DNA from: an uncultured Acidobacteriota bacterium | GTDB lineage: Bacteria; Acidobacteriota; Terriglobia; Terriglobales; Acidobacteriaceae | DNA: 34,467 nt | Reading direction: 5' to 3' | Assembly: GCA_903851035.1 (NCBI GenBank) | Contig: CAINND010000055.1 | Span: forward strand, 1 to 34,467 | Part shown: in pieces, positions 8,490-16,912 of the stretch | Position numbering within the stretch: the first letter of the stretch is position 1 | Layout: each line of letters opens with the position of its first letter | Program-made: the position numbers and the translations under genes | The notes under the pieces: model-generated | Database searches by the model: none | What the model was told of the DNA's origin: nothing | The model's input: the letters and a program-made list of their open reading frames with translations, nothing else

Positions 8490-9951
8490 ACGCACTTCCT
8501 AGGCGCTCATTCACAGTTGGAGGCGCGCATTTTAAGTTGCGTAGGAAGTGCGGTGCCAGTAGTGCCAGCGGTAGTATGAAGCAAAGCAACTGGGCAATGA
8601 TGCTGCCGTAAACCACTCCGGGGATTCCGATGCGGCGGGTGAGCGCGATGGAGCAAAGGATGTTGACCACCGCCATGGCAGAGAAGCAGATGGCCTGAAA
8701 GCGAAGAATCTTGAGCCCATTCAGCAGGACGCTAAAGGTAACAGTAATGGACTGCAACGTCTGGCAGATAGCGAGGCCGATGAGCAGTGCTAGTGTGGGC
8801 ACAACCTGGGGTCCGATCCAAATCCGTAAAATCAACCGGCCGGCGAAGACGAGCAGCAGGTTAGTGACAATGGAAAACGAAATAGCAAACAGAAGGGAGC
8901 GACGGAAGGTGCGGATCAGCCACTCGTGGTCGCCCTTGGCGGCGGCCTCGCTATAGGCCGGCCACAGAGGCATGATGATGAAGTTGAGCAGCACGCCGCA
9001 GAGCGAGAATAGGCGGGCGGTCAACGAGTACAGTGCCACTTTTTCTGCGCCCATGAAGTGCGCAATCACGATGCTGTCTGATTGGAAACCCACGGCTAGC
9101 GAAGTTTGCAGAATGAAGAACAGAATGCCCATGCTGAAGAGGCGGCGTGAGGTTTCCGCGTGCACATCGCGCAGGGTGGGCCGCAGCCAGGGGCGGTCCT
9201 TTCCAAACAGCCGGAGGGCGTTAAGTGCCAAGGCGAGCACGGGTGCGCCGGCGAAGCCCAGCACCAGCCAGGGCAGTCCCATGTGCAGATGCACGGATAA
9301 CAGCACTGCCGCTAAGGCCAGCACACTGCCCAGCATGATCCACAGATTGGCCAGGTAGCCTTCCTGGTAGCCGTAGAGCACGCGCGTGCTGATACCGAGA
9401 GGCATATTGAAGGCAAAGCAGACCATCAGCACCAGGAAAGTCGGTCCCACGTCGTGCAGTGCATCTGGGGAAGTGACGCGGATGAGGGACGACCAGTGCA
9501 GATGGGGATAGACCAACAGGGTGATCAGCAGGATGACAGCTGCCACTGCGCTGAGCATGGCCGCCGCCGAGCCCACGTATTGCCGGACAGATTTGGTGTC
9601 ACCGTGCCCATGGGCCTCTGCAATGAGGGTCATCAGACCGTTGCCGATGCCGAGATCTGCCGAGGAGAGCATGGTCACGGCGGCGGCGATGGTCATCCAC
9701 ATGCCATAACGCTCCATGCCAAGGTAGTGGATGGAGAGCGGAGCGGTGACAAGGATGGTGAGTACGGAAGCCATCTTGGCGCCTAGGGAGGCAAGCGATG
9801 TCCAAGCCGCGCGGCGATGGCGTACTTCGGCGCGCGCCTCTGGAGAGCCGGCAGCAAACTCCTGACGAAAAGGCAGAAGGCGCCGCCACGCGGACGCGCC
9901 AACTCCGTGCCCAACTTCAGCCTGGCCGGAATTCGCTTTCTGCTCTTCCAT
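8482..9951 (-). CDS. wzx: Wzx-like polysaccharide repeat-unit flippase (MATE/MOP superfamily)
   Basis: A 489-residue integral membrane protein with 12-14 predicted helices. It starts after a cytoplasmic N-tail at about residue 55, and PLSIHYLGMERYGMWMTIAAA matches the N-terminal region of Polysacc_synt flippases. It is expected to translocate undecaprenyl-diphosphate-linked repeat units to the periplasmic leaflet for Wzy. The ATG at 9951 (MEEQKANS) is preferred over an in-frame GTG at 9960, because GGGAG lies 8 nt upstream of the ATG but would abut the GTG. It is separated by 114 nt from the upstream export gene. That gap holds only a weak GC hairpin and no convincing ORF. Confidence 0.87.
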   Translation of the reverse strand: MEEQKANSGQAEVGHGVGASAWRRLLPFRQEFAAGSPEARAEVRHRRAAWTSLASLGAKMASVLTILVTAPLSIHYLGMERYGMWMTIAAAVTMLSSADLGIGNGLMTLIAEAHGHGDTKSVRQYVGSAAAMLSAVAAVILLITLLVYPHLHWSSLIRVTSPDALHDVGPTFLVLMVCFAFNMPLGISTRVLYGYQEGYLANLWIMLGSVLALAAVLLSVHLHMGLPWLVLGFAGAPVLALALNALRLFGKDRPWLRPTLRDVHAETSRRLFSMGILFFILQTSLAVGFQSDSIVIAHFMGAEKVALYSLTARLFSLCGVLLNFIIMPLWPAYSEAAAKGDHEWLIRTFRRSLLFAISFSIVTNLLLVFAGRLILRIWIGPQVVPTLALLIGLAICQTLQSITVTFSVLLNGLKILRFQAICFSAMAVVNILCSIALTRRIGIPGVVYGSIIAQLLCFILPLALLAPHFLRNLKCAPPTVNERLGSAYE

Positions 9952-10065
9952 CAAACTCACTCCCTGGGCCTGTGCCAGCGACTGACCTTAATCTGGATGA
10001 CCGCCAACAGGGCGGCGGAGATGTTCTGTTGGCAGCTTGGTGAAGCCGCCTGCGCTCCTGCCAAG

Positions 10066-11016
10066 TTAGAGGTGCGAGTAGATGGCGATACCGGTAGCTA
10101 CCTGCACCGCGGCTTCAATGCCGCGATAACCCAGGTACTTGCCCTGGCTGGATGGCACGTAAAGGATGTCTCCGTCGCTCAGCGTCAAGTCGGGCAGCTT
10201 GTTTTGCAGCATGAGCTTGAGGTTGATGGCGTACTCCTCGCGGCCAACCTCGGTTTTGCGGATGAGGCGCGTGTGCTTGAGTGACGCCGTGCGGTTGCTG
10301 CCCTGAGCCAAAGCCACGGCCTGAAGTACCGTCAGGTGGCCGTTGTTTTCGATGAGATAGCCACCCGGGCGGGCCACGTCTCCGATGACGTACACCACGC
10401 CGGAGCGCGAGACGCTGACCGTATCGCCGGGGCGGATGTCCACGTCGTTCTTCACCGTGCCGGACTTGGGGTCGAACTGAGCAAATACCGGATCGCTCTT
10501 GCCATCACGGTGCGAGATGACGATGACGTGTCCGGCGTTGGTGGTGGCGCCACCGGCGGCGGCAATCAGGTCAAGCAGGTTGTGGCTGCCCAGCAGGGGA
10601 TAGATACCGGGCGCGCGAACCTCGCCGCTGACGGTGACACCCTGCGTGGCGTATTCAAGGATGAAGATGCTGGCGTGCGGAGCCTTGAGGACGTCCAACT
10701 CGCGGAAGCGCTGCTCGATGGCCCCGGCGGCTTCCATGGCGGTAAGCCCGGCCACATGCACGCTGCCGGCGACGGGAATCAGTACGTCTCCTGTCTCGCT
10801 GACGCGGAGCTTGCCAGAAAACTCCGGCGTGTCAAAGACGGTCAGTTCGAGCAGGTCGCCGCTGGCAATATGCAAAGTACTTACCGCGGCCGGTTGCGGC
10901 ATGGGCGCGGATTGTCCGCACAATGGGAGTGCGGCAAGCAGCAGGCAGACAAGCAGTGTCAGGACCGGAGCGAATGAGTGCGCCCGGCACAAACGGACAT
11001 CAACGTGACGGATCAT
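10066..11016 (-). CDS. wza: Wza-like polysaccharide export protein
   Basis: A 316-residue envelope protein of the outer-membrane polysaccharide export family. A signal sequence covers about residues 15-36 (VLTLLVCLLLAALPLCG). The LPLC box only partly fits a lipobox, so lipidation is uncertain. The Poly_export domain follows from about residue 48 (IASGDLLELTVFDTPEFSG), then two SLBB-type domains (VSGEVRAPGIYPL near 129 and VIGDVARPGGYLI near 212). The C-terminal segment (IEAAVQVATGIAIYSHL) could form the amphipathic helix that lines the outer-membrane pore in Wza. The start overlaps the kinase stop by one base (TGATG). It should form the export channel partnered by the Wzc-like protein. Confidence 0.9.
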   Translation of the reverse strand: MIRHVDVRLCRAHSFAPVLTLLVCLLLAALPLCGQSAPMPQPAAVSTLHIASGDLLELTVFDTPEFSGKLRVSETGDVLIPVAGSVHVAGLTAMEAAGAIEQRFRELDVLKAPHASIFILEYATQGVTVSGEVRAPGIYPLLGSHNLLDLIAAAGGATTNAGHVIVISHRDGKSDPVFAQFDPKSGTVKNDVDIRPGDTVSVSRSGVVYVIGDVARPGGYLIENNGHLTVLQAVALAQGSNRTASLKHTRLIRKTEVGREEYAINLKLMLQNKLPDLTLSDGDILYVPSSQGKYLGYRGIEAAVQVATGIAIYSHL

Positions 11017-13232
11017 CAGTCCTGCTCCTTATTGTCGTCGTTGTAATAGCTGTTCATCTTCTTGCCGTAGTAGGAGCCACGCGCGTAGTAGTAGTTTTCC
11101 AGACTCAGGTTGACGCAGTTGAAGACGATTCCGACCAGGTTGGTCTTGGCGCGGCGTAGCAGGTCGCGTCCGCGGCGGACGGCCTTGCGACGGCTGACTC
11201 CACTGCGAACCACCAGAATTGTGCCATCGGCAATATGAGTCAACGCCAGCGAGTCCGCCACGCTGATGACCGGTGGCGTATCAATCACGATGCGGTCGAA
11301 GCGCTGCGACAGTTCCTGCAACATCTGCTGCATGCGGCGCGAACTGAGCAATTCGCTGGGATTTGGTGGATGAGGCCCCGCGGACATCATCTTAAGCTGG
11401 GGCAGTGAGGCCACCGGCGTCACCAAGGCTCGTTCGTCAAAGCCCTGTGTAAGCACGGTGCTGACACCGAAAGGAGATTGCGGCAAACCGAAGTGGTTGT
11501 GCATGGTGGAGCGGCGCAGGTCGGCATCAATCATCAGCACACTTTCACCGCGCTGCGCGAAGGCGATGCCGAGGTTGACCGAGACGGTGGTCTTGCCCTC
11601 GGCGGCCAGCAAGCTTACCACCGCAATCAGCTTTTGCTGGCGATCCGGGGAAGAGAGCAGCAGCGAGGTACGCAAGCCGCGGAAGGCCTCGGCGGCCTGC
11701 GAGTTGGGATGCTCGAGCATGACGGGAATCTTGGGCAGTTCGTCGCGCAGCTCGTCGTTACGTTTATGACTGCGCTGTAGCTTGCCGGAGTCAGGAATGT
11801 TGCAGAGGACGGGCAGGTTGGCCACGGCCTCCAACTCTTCCGAACTGCTTAGTGTGTCGTCCATTGACTCGACGATGTAGGCGAGCAGGACGCCAAGCAG
11901 GAGGCCGCCGAGCAGGCCGACCAGCAGGTTCAGGGAGCGCCGGGGCAACACGGGCCCGTTGGGCACCTCGGCCCGGTCAATGACACTGATGTAGGTCGAG
12001 TTCAGGCCAGCGGTCACACCTGCCAGCCGCAGCTTGAGCTGCAGGTTGTCATGCAGGTCGCGGCCGCTTTCCACATCATGCTTGAGCACGGCGTATTCAA
12101 TAGCGTGCTGGTTGAGCTTGTAAGCCTCATTCTTCTGTTGCTCGAATTCGTTGCGCAAACCCTGCTCGGCCTTGGCCGAGGACTGATATTCGTCCTGCAG
12201 GCGCGTGCCGACGTTGGCGACTTCCTTCTGGATGGTGGCTTGCAGTTCCTTGAGCTGCGCCTGTGACTCGCGCAGGCGGGGATAGCCACTGCCGTATTTG
12301 GCGCTGAGCTGCGCAATCTGGGCGCGCAGGTCGGCTTCCTGCGTGCGCAGGGTTTGCAGGGTGGGAACCACGGTGGCGATGAACTCCGGGTTGCCGGTGG
12401 CGGCCAGGCGATAGCGGGCCTCCTTGACGATGCGGTCGGCCTCGGCTTCGGTCAATTGCTGATTGAGCAGCTTCAGACGGTCGACGATGATGTTGTCGTT
12501 CTCATCGGCGCCAATGACGTTGTGTTCCTTCTGGAAATCGGCCAGCTTGCGTTGAGAATCATCGGCCTTGGTCTGCAGGTCTTGCATTTGGCGGCTCAGC
12601 CAGTTGGAGACCTGCACCGTGCCCTGGTAGCGCGTTTCCAGGTTGCGCTCCATGTATTTTTCCACCAGGGTATTGGCCACCTGGGCGGAGAGCGCGGCAT
12701 CGCGGCTGCGGAAGTACACCTCAACCACCTGGGTGCTGGGAATGGCGCGAACCTTGAGCGATTGCAGGAAGATGGACACCATCATCTGGCGCTGACGGTT
12801 GGTGGGCTGCTTGTCGGCCGGGATCAACTGATTACGGTCAAGGAAGGCGGGATTCTGCGCTAGGTTGAGTGTGTCAATCACTCGGGATGCGACAGTGGCG
12901 CTCTCAATGATGCGCACCTCGGTCAACAGGCGTCCGCCGCCTTCATCGGAGCCGAGCTTTTCATTAATCAGGTCTTCCAAGCCCGGGCTGGAGGAGCGGC
13001 CCGGATCAATCTGCAGGGTGACTCTGCTTTCATACACCTTGGGAGTCAGCGCTGTGTAGAGCACAGACGCGGCAAACACCAGCAGGGTTGTAATCAGGAT
13101 GAGCCACTTGTGCTTAAAAAGGGCACGGTGTATGTCTGTGAGTGAAATCTCGTTTTCGGGGTCCTGGTCCGGGCTGGGAGTCCAACGCAGCGACTCAGCC
13201 AAAGCTCCGTCCTCTTGCTTCATTCCACTCAT
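11016..13232 (-). CDS. wzc: Wzc-like polysaccharide co-polymerase and tyrosine autokinase
   Basis: A 738-residue bacterial tyrosine kinase that controls chain length and export. A Wzz domain starts near residue 30, with TM1 at about 42-62. A long periplasmic coiled-coil spans about 200-400 and TM2 about 435-454 (NLLVGLLGGLLLGVLLAYIV). The cytoplasmic kinase has Walker A AAEGKTT at 543-549, Walker A' VLMIDADLRRS at 565-575 and Walker B VIDTPP near 649. Seven tyrosines fall in the last 25 residues (YYY at 714-716, YY at 721-722 and 729-730), the autophosphorylation tail. The usual Gly before Glu-Gly-Lys in the P-loop is Ala here. The ATG at 13232 has AGGAG 6 nt upstream. It follows a roughly 300-nt leader. 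Confidence 0.93.
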   Translation of the reverse strand: MSGMKQEDGALAESLRWTPSPDQDPENEISLTDIHRALFKHKWLILITTLLVFAASVLYTALTPKVYESRVTLQIDPGRSSSPGLEDLINEKLGSDEGGGRLLTEVRIIESATVASRVIDTLNLAQNPAFLDRNQLIPADKQPTNRQRQMMVSIFLQSLKVRAIPSTQVVEVYFRSRDAALSAQVANTLVEKYMERNLETRYQGTVQVSNWLSRQMQDLQTKADDSQRKLADFQKEHNVIGADENDNIIVDRLKLLNQQLTEAEADRIVKEARYRLAATGNPEFIATVVPTLQTLRTQEADLRAQIAQLSAKYGSGYPRLRESQAQLKELQATIQKEVANVGTRLQDEYQSSAKAEQGLRNEFEQQKNEAYKLNQHAIEYAVLKHDVESGRDLHDNLQLKLRLAGVTAGLNSTYISVIDRAEVPNGPVLPRRSLNLLVGLLGGLLLGVLLAYIVESMDDTLSSSEELEAVANLPVLCNIPDSGKLQRSHKRNDELRDELPKIPVMLEHPNSQAAEAFRGLRTSLLLSSPDRQQKLIAVVSLLAAEGKTTVSVNLGIAFAQRGESVLMIDADLRRSTMHNHFGLPQSPFGVSTVLTQGFDERALVTPVASLPQLKMMSAGPHPPNPSELLSSRRMQQMLQELSQRFDRIVIDTPPVISVADSLALTHIADGTILVVRSGVSRRKAVRRGRDLLRRAKTNLVGIVFNCVNLSLENYYYARGSYYGKKMNSYYNDDNKEQD

Positions 13233-13535
13233 TCCTTGCTCCTAAATAAACGCAATTCCCGCCGGCGCATCTCCGGCACGGAGCCGGAGCAAGAATCGAA
13301 AGCCCAGGTTTCAGGAAGATATTGGGCCGGTGGATGGGCTACTCGACCCACCGTGGCACATGCAATCGCGCCTCTGTCCATCCCAGGAAAGCAGCTTCCG
13401 GCTAAAGTTCACAATCCTTGGAATTTGTATTCATTATACGTCATGGGCCGCAGCCCCCGCCAAGTGGGGAAAGTGATTTATCCACCGTCACTTGCGAACA
13501 GGGCAGAGGGTAAATTCATAGCCGGTAAAAGTGCT
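13233..13535 (-). promoter_or_regulatory. Intergenic leader before the Wzc gene, with a putative promoter and hairpins
   Basis: This 303-nt stretch between the Wzi-like gene and the kinase holds no credible gene. On the minus strand there is a perfect TATAAT at 13438-13433, with TTGGCG 19 nt upstream as a weak -35. This would give a leader of about 195 nt. Within that leader, CTCCGGC (13271-13277) pairs with GCCGGAG (13283-13289) around a 5-nt loop about 40 nt before the start codon. A second weaker stem lies at about 13329-13352 (GGTGG/CCACC). No ops/JUMPstart element and no GEMM-type motif was seen. A role in regulating the operon is inferred. Confidence 0.4.
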
Positions 13536-15176
13536 TTAGCGGTGCGTTTGCCTGGGAGTGTAGCGAATGCCTGCCCAGCCGCTGACGTCGTAACGCGGCG
13601 CACGCGTACCAGTGAGTTGGTAAAAGATGTAACGCTCCGACTGTATGCCAAGCTCCAGGTCGTATTGCTTCCGCAAATGCAGGTTGCCAACGGCCTTCAG
13701 GTCACTCTGGGTGCCGCCGCCGAAGAAGGTGCGGGGCACATAGCGGTCGCGGAAGCTGACCTGCACGGTGCTGCGCGGATTGAACCAGTAAGTCGTCCAC
13801 ACCTGCCACTGGACGCCGGCGCGGCCGGTCACGTCGCCAATGATGAGTCCCTTATTGGTGTAGCCGTCGCGGTAGTCTTCCTTCCAGTAGTTAAAGAAGT
13901 CAGGTAGCGAGCTATCCAGACCGACGGTGTAGGAGCCTTCCATGCGCAGGTCCATGTGGGAGAGGCGCCCCGGCATGCGGGCAAAGTAGAGTCCGGGGTG
14001 GAAGGCCGAGCGGTGCGGCGAAGCCAGCGGAGAAGGATCGTCGTCGGCGTAACTATCGGTATAAAGCGTGACGGGAATGCGCGGCAGCTTCCAACTGAAA
14101 TCGAGGCCGCCCTGGCGCGAGCCGGGATTGTTCTGCGGCAGGTAGGTCGCGTTGTTGTCGCCCACGCTGAAGTAGCTATCCCACAGGCGTTTGAAGCTCA
14201 ATGGGTAATCCACGCCGAGAAAGACGACGGTGCGGGTAAAGCCGATCTCCAGATTGCGAACCGGCTGAAAGGTGACCTTCTCGCCGTGAATCCAAGCCTG
14301 CGGCTCCGCCACATGCTGCTGCAACTTGCCGTAGAACATATCCAGGCGGGCGTTGCCGAGCAGCGGAAGATGATAGGGCACATCGTTGGTCAGGCGCGCC
14401 ATCCACACGGGTTCTGCGTTGTTGGTCTCGTGGAAGGCGCCGCCAAGGGCAGGCCCCCACCACAGGCTCTGCTTGCCGAAGATGCCGGTCCAATGGCGTC
14501 CCCAGCTTGCGCCGACGTAGGTATCCAATAGGCGGGGAGTGTTTTGCGCGGGGCCACCCTGGGTCAGCACCTTGTTGGGAGTCACGCTGTCTTCTGCGGC
14601 CATGGCGGCCACGGCGGCGGCTGATGGCGCGGCCAGGCTGGCGGCATGCTGATATTCGCCACGCATGTAGATCATGCCGGCGCGGTACTGCGCGTAGCCG
14701 CTGGCTCCGGCGATGGCGTTGAAGCCCTCGCCGTAGGGTCGGCCAAAATCGTTCACCAGTGTTTGGCCAATGTGATAACTGTCGCGAAGCGGGGCCCCGG
14801 CGATCTGCGTGGTGCGGGCGTAAAGCGATTCGCGGACTTCCTTCTCCGGTTCGCTGTTGAGTTCGGCGGAGAACTCGCGCTCCAGCTCCTTTTGCAGGGC
14901 CGTGGCCTCGGGATTGTGATCGTATTCGCGGGCGCGCTCGAGGAAGCGGGCAAACTGCTGGCGCGTCCAGGGACGCATGCCGAGTACCTCATTGGGAGTA
15001 CCGGTCAGCACGGCCAGGCGCTCCGCCGCCGGATAGGCCCAGTGATCCACCGGAACATAGACCGACGCGGTATGCGCCAGGGCAGGCACGCATAGCAGCA
15101 CCGCCAGCAGCATCCATGCACTGGCACGGAGCATGTTCGTAACGTGAGGCGTACGGGCGTGGGCTGCATCGCACAT
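13536..15176 (-). CDS. Wzi-like capsule assembly outer-membrane protein
   Basis: About 546 residues, matching the capsule assembly protein Wzi family. The N-terminal signal is MLRASAWMLLAVLLCVPALAHTA. An N-terminal helical region follows (VPVDHWAYPAAERLAVL, LGMRPWTRQQFARFL), then a long beta-rich region with alternating aromatic strands typical of an 18-strand barrel (GRHWTGIFGKQSLWWGPALGGAFHETNN). The C-terminus ends in aromatic strands (DVSGWAGIRYTP). The ATG at 15176 has a weak AAGG 10 nt upstream. An ATG at 15134 at the start of the signal peptide is equally possible. In E. coli, Wzi binds capsule at the cell surface. Here it heads the exopolysaccharide gene run and is divergent from the arabinose-lipid genes. 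Confidence 0.85.
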   Translation of the reverse strand: MCDAAHARTPHVTNMLRASAWMLLAVLLCVPALAHTASVYVPVDHWAYPAAERLAVLTGTPNEVLGMRPWTRQQFARFLERAREYDHNPEATALQKELEREFSAELNSEPEKEVRESLYARTTQIAGAPLRDSYHIGQTLVNDFGRPYGEGFNAIAGASGYAQYRAGMIYMRGEYQHAASLAAPSAAAVAAMAAEDSVTPNKVLTQGGPAQNTPRLLDTYVGASWGRHWTGIFGKQSLWWGPALGGAFHETNNAEPVWMARLTNDVPYHLPLLGNARLDMFYGKLQQHVAEPQAWIHGEKVTFQPVRNLEIGFTRTVVFLGVDYPLSFKRLWDSYFSVGDNNATYLPQNNPGSRQGGLDFSWKLPRIPVTLYTDSYADDDPSPLASPHRSAFHPGLYFARMPGRLSHMDLRMEGSYTVGLDSSLPDFFNYWKEDYRDGYTNKGLIIGDVTGRAGVQWQVWTTYWFNPRSTVQVSFRDRYVPRTFFGGGTQSDLKAVGNLHLRKQYDLELGIQSERYIFYQLTGTRAPRYDVSGWAGIRYTPRQTHR

Positions 15177-15287
15177 CAGGCCGGAACCTTCTTCTCCGCG
15201 CGGACATGGGTCATGACGGCAGGCAGAACAACGGGGCGGCCGCGCAGAAGAACCGCACCCCGAAGGCACTGGAATGCCTGCTTGAAA

Positions 15288-15300
15288 GTGATGCTATCAC
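15288..15300. promoter_or_regulatory. Inverted repeat in the divergent intergenic region (possible operator)
   Basis: GTGAT-GCT-ATCAC is a perfect 5-bp inverted repeat with a 3-nt centre. It lies about midway between the Wzi-like gene (minus) and the UbiA fusion gene (plus). It resembles half-sites of CRP/FNR-type regulators, but its spacing is one base shorter than the CRP consensus. No convincing -35/-10 pair was found around it on either strand. Assignment as an operator is tentative. Confidence 0.25.
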
Positions 15301-15400
15301 AGCTCTTTCTAGCGAAGATGTAACACACGGTGCCTATGCGCTGCTGCTGGTGGTGGGGTAGAATTCAGATACTTCCGCTGATCTCCGGAGAGCAACTGTG

Positions 15401-16864
15401 ATGCCGCAAAATGGCGCAGAGTCAGACCGCACCACAGGGGCTGTCCCGGCCACCATCTGTGTGGACCTGGACGGCACGCTGATTGCCACGGACCTGCTGT
15501 GGGAGAGCCTGCTGGAGGCCTTGAAGCGGCATCCCTGGCGGCTGCTGGCGCTGCCCCTGTGGCTGGCGCGTGGACGGGCCTATTTGAAGCAGAAGCTGGC
15601 CGAGGCCGGGCCGGTGGATCCGCGTTATTTGCCTTATCGAGAAGATGTGCTGCGTGCGATTGAGCAACTGCGGCTGGATGGCGCCGAGCGCGTTGTTTTG
15701 GCAACGGCCTCTCATGAGCGGCTGGTGCTGCCCGTAGCGGAGCATCTGGGCCTGTTTGACGATGTGCTGGCCACCACAGACGAGCGCAATCTGAAAGGGT
15801 TGAGCAAGGCCGAAGTGCTGCAACAGCGCTACGGCGATGACATTCTCTACATCGGCGACCACGCGGCCGACCTAGCGGTGTGGGCCAAGTGCAAGGCGGC
15901 TATTGTCGTGGGCAGCCAGCGGCTGGCCGAGCGCGCCGCGCGGGTGACCCAGGTACGCGAGCGCATTGCCACCACAACGGCGACGCCGCATGATTATTGG
16001 CGCGCGCTGCGTCCACACCACTGGAGCAAGAACGTTTTACTCTTGCTACCCCTGGTGCTGGCGCACCGCTGGCAACCGGAGGCATGGCTGCGCACATTGG
16101 CCGGCATGGCACTGTTCGGGCTGGCGGCCTCGGCGATTTACATTCTCAACGATCTGCTCGACCTGCCCAGCGACCGCAAGCATCCCTGGAAGCGGCAGCG
16201 TCCGTTTGCCGCAGGAAGGCTCTCCATTGCATCGGGCGTGATGATGGCACCGCTGCTGCTGCTGTGCGGCATTGGCGGTGGCGTGATGTGGCTGGGATGG
16301 CGATTTGGCGCGGCAGTGGCTTTCTACTGCGTGCTCTCGCTGACATATTCCATGCTGCTGAAGCGCAAGCCGCTGGCGGATGTTTTCGTGCTCACCAGCT
16401 TTTACGGGATTCGCATCATCACCGGCGCGCTGATTACGCGCACCCCGCTCTCGAGCTGGTTCCTCATCTTCTCCATGTTCTTCTTCTTCAGCCTGGCGCT
16501 GGCCAAGCGTTACAGCGAATTACATCATGCTCATGAGCTGGTGAAGGCGGGTAACAGCGGGCGTGGGTATCGCGCAGAGGATCAACCGTTGCTGGCCATG
16601 ATGGGCGTAACCAGCGGATTCGCGGCGATCATCGTCTTCAGCTTTTACACCCGCAGCCCGGAAGTCTCAGGCTTGTATCCGCATCCCGGGGCGCTGATGC
16701 TGATCGCTCCGCTGCTGCTGTACTGGCTGATGCGAGTGTGGATGCGCGCCGGACGCGGCGAGCTGAAAGAAGATCCGGTCACCCTGGCGCTCAGCGACCC
16801 GATGAGCTACATGGTTGGCGTGGCCTGCATGTTCTGCATCCTGCTCACGTTCTTATGGCGGTAG
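15401..16864 (+). CDS. HAD phosphatase-UbiA prenyltransferase fusion (predicted polyprenyl-phosphate phosphoribosyltransferase)
   Basis: About 487 residues. An N-terminal HAD-like domain shows the DxDGT nucleophile motif (VDLDGT, D22/D24) and GDHAAD at 152-157. From about residue 198 a UbiA membrane domain begins with LRPHHWSKNVLLLLPL, a stretch typical of decaprenyl-phosphate phosphoribosyltransferases. The NDxxDxxxD Mg2+-prenyl site is N250-D251-D254-D258, with about 9 membrane helices. The UbiA part should join 5-phosphoribosyl diphosphate to a polyprenyl phosphate. The HAD part may remove the 5-phosphate (inference). The DprE1- and DprE2-like genes follow. GGAG at about 15386 would also allow a GTG start at 15398. 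Confidence 0.87.
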   Translation: MPQNGAESDRTTGAVPATICVDLDGTLIATDLLWESLLEALKRHPWRLLALPLWLARGRAYLKQKLAEAGPVDPRYLPYREDVLRAIEQLRLDGAERVVLATASHERLVLPVAEHLGLFDDVLATTDERNLKGLSKAEVLQQRYGDDILYIGDHAADLAVWAKCKAAIVVGSQRLAERAARVTQVRERIATTTATPHDYWRALRPHHWSKNVLLLLPLVLAHRWQPEAWLRTLAGMALFGLAASAIYILNDLLDLPSDRKHPWKRQRPFAAGRLSIASGVMMAPLLLLCGIGGGVMWLGWRFGAAVAFYCVLSLTYSMLLKRKPLADVFVLTSFYGIRIITGALITRTPLSSWFLIFSMFFFFSLALAKRYSELHHAHELVKAGNSGRGYRAEDQPLLAMMGVTSGFAAIIVFSFYTRSPEVSGLYPHPGALMLIAPLLLYWLMRVWMRAGRGELKEDPVTLALSDPMSYMVGVACMFCILLTFLWR

Positions 16865-16912
16865 TGAATCAATCAATCGAATTTATAGATGGCAGGGAAG
16901 GACTCATACGGA

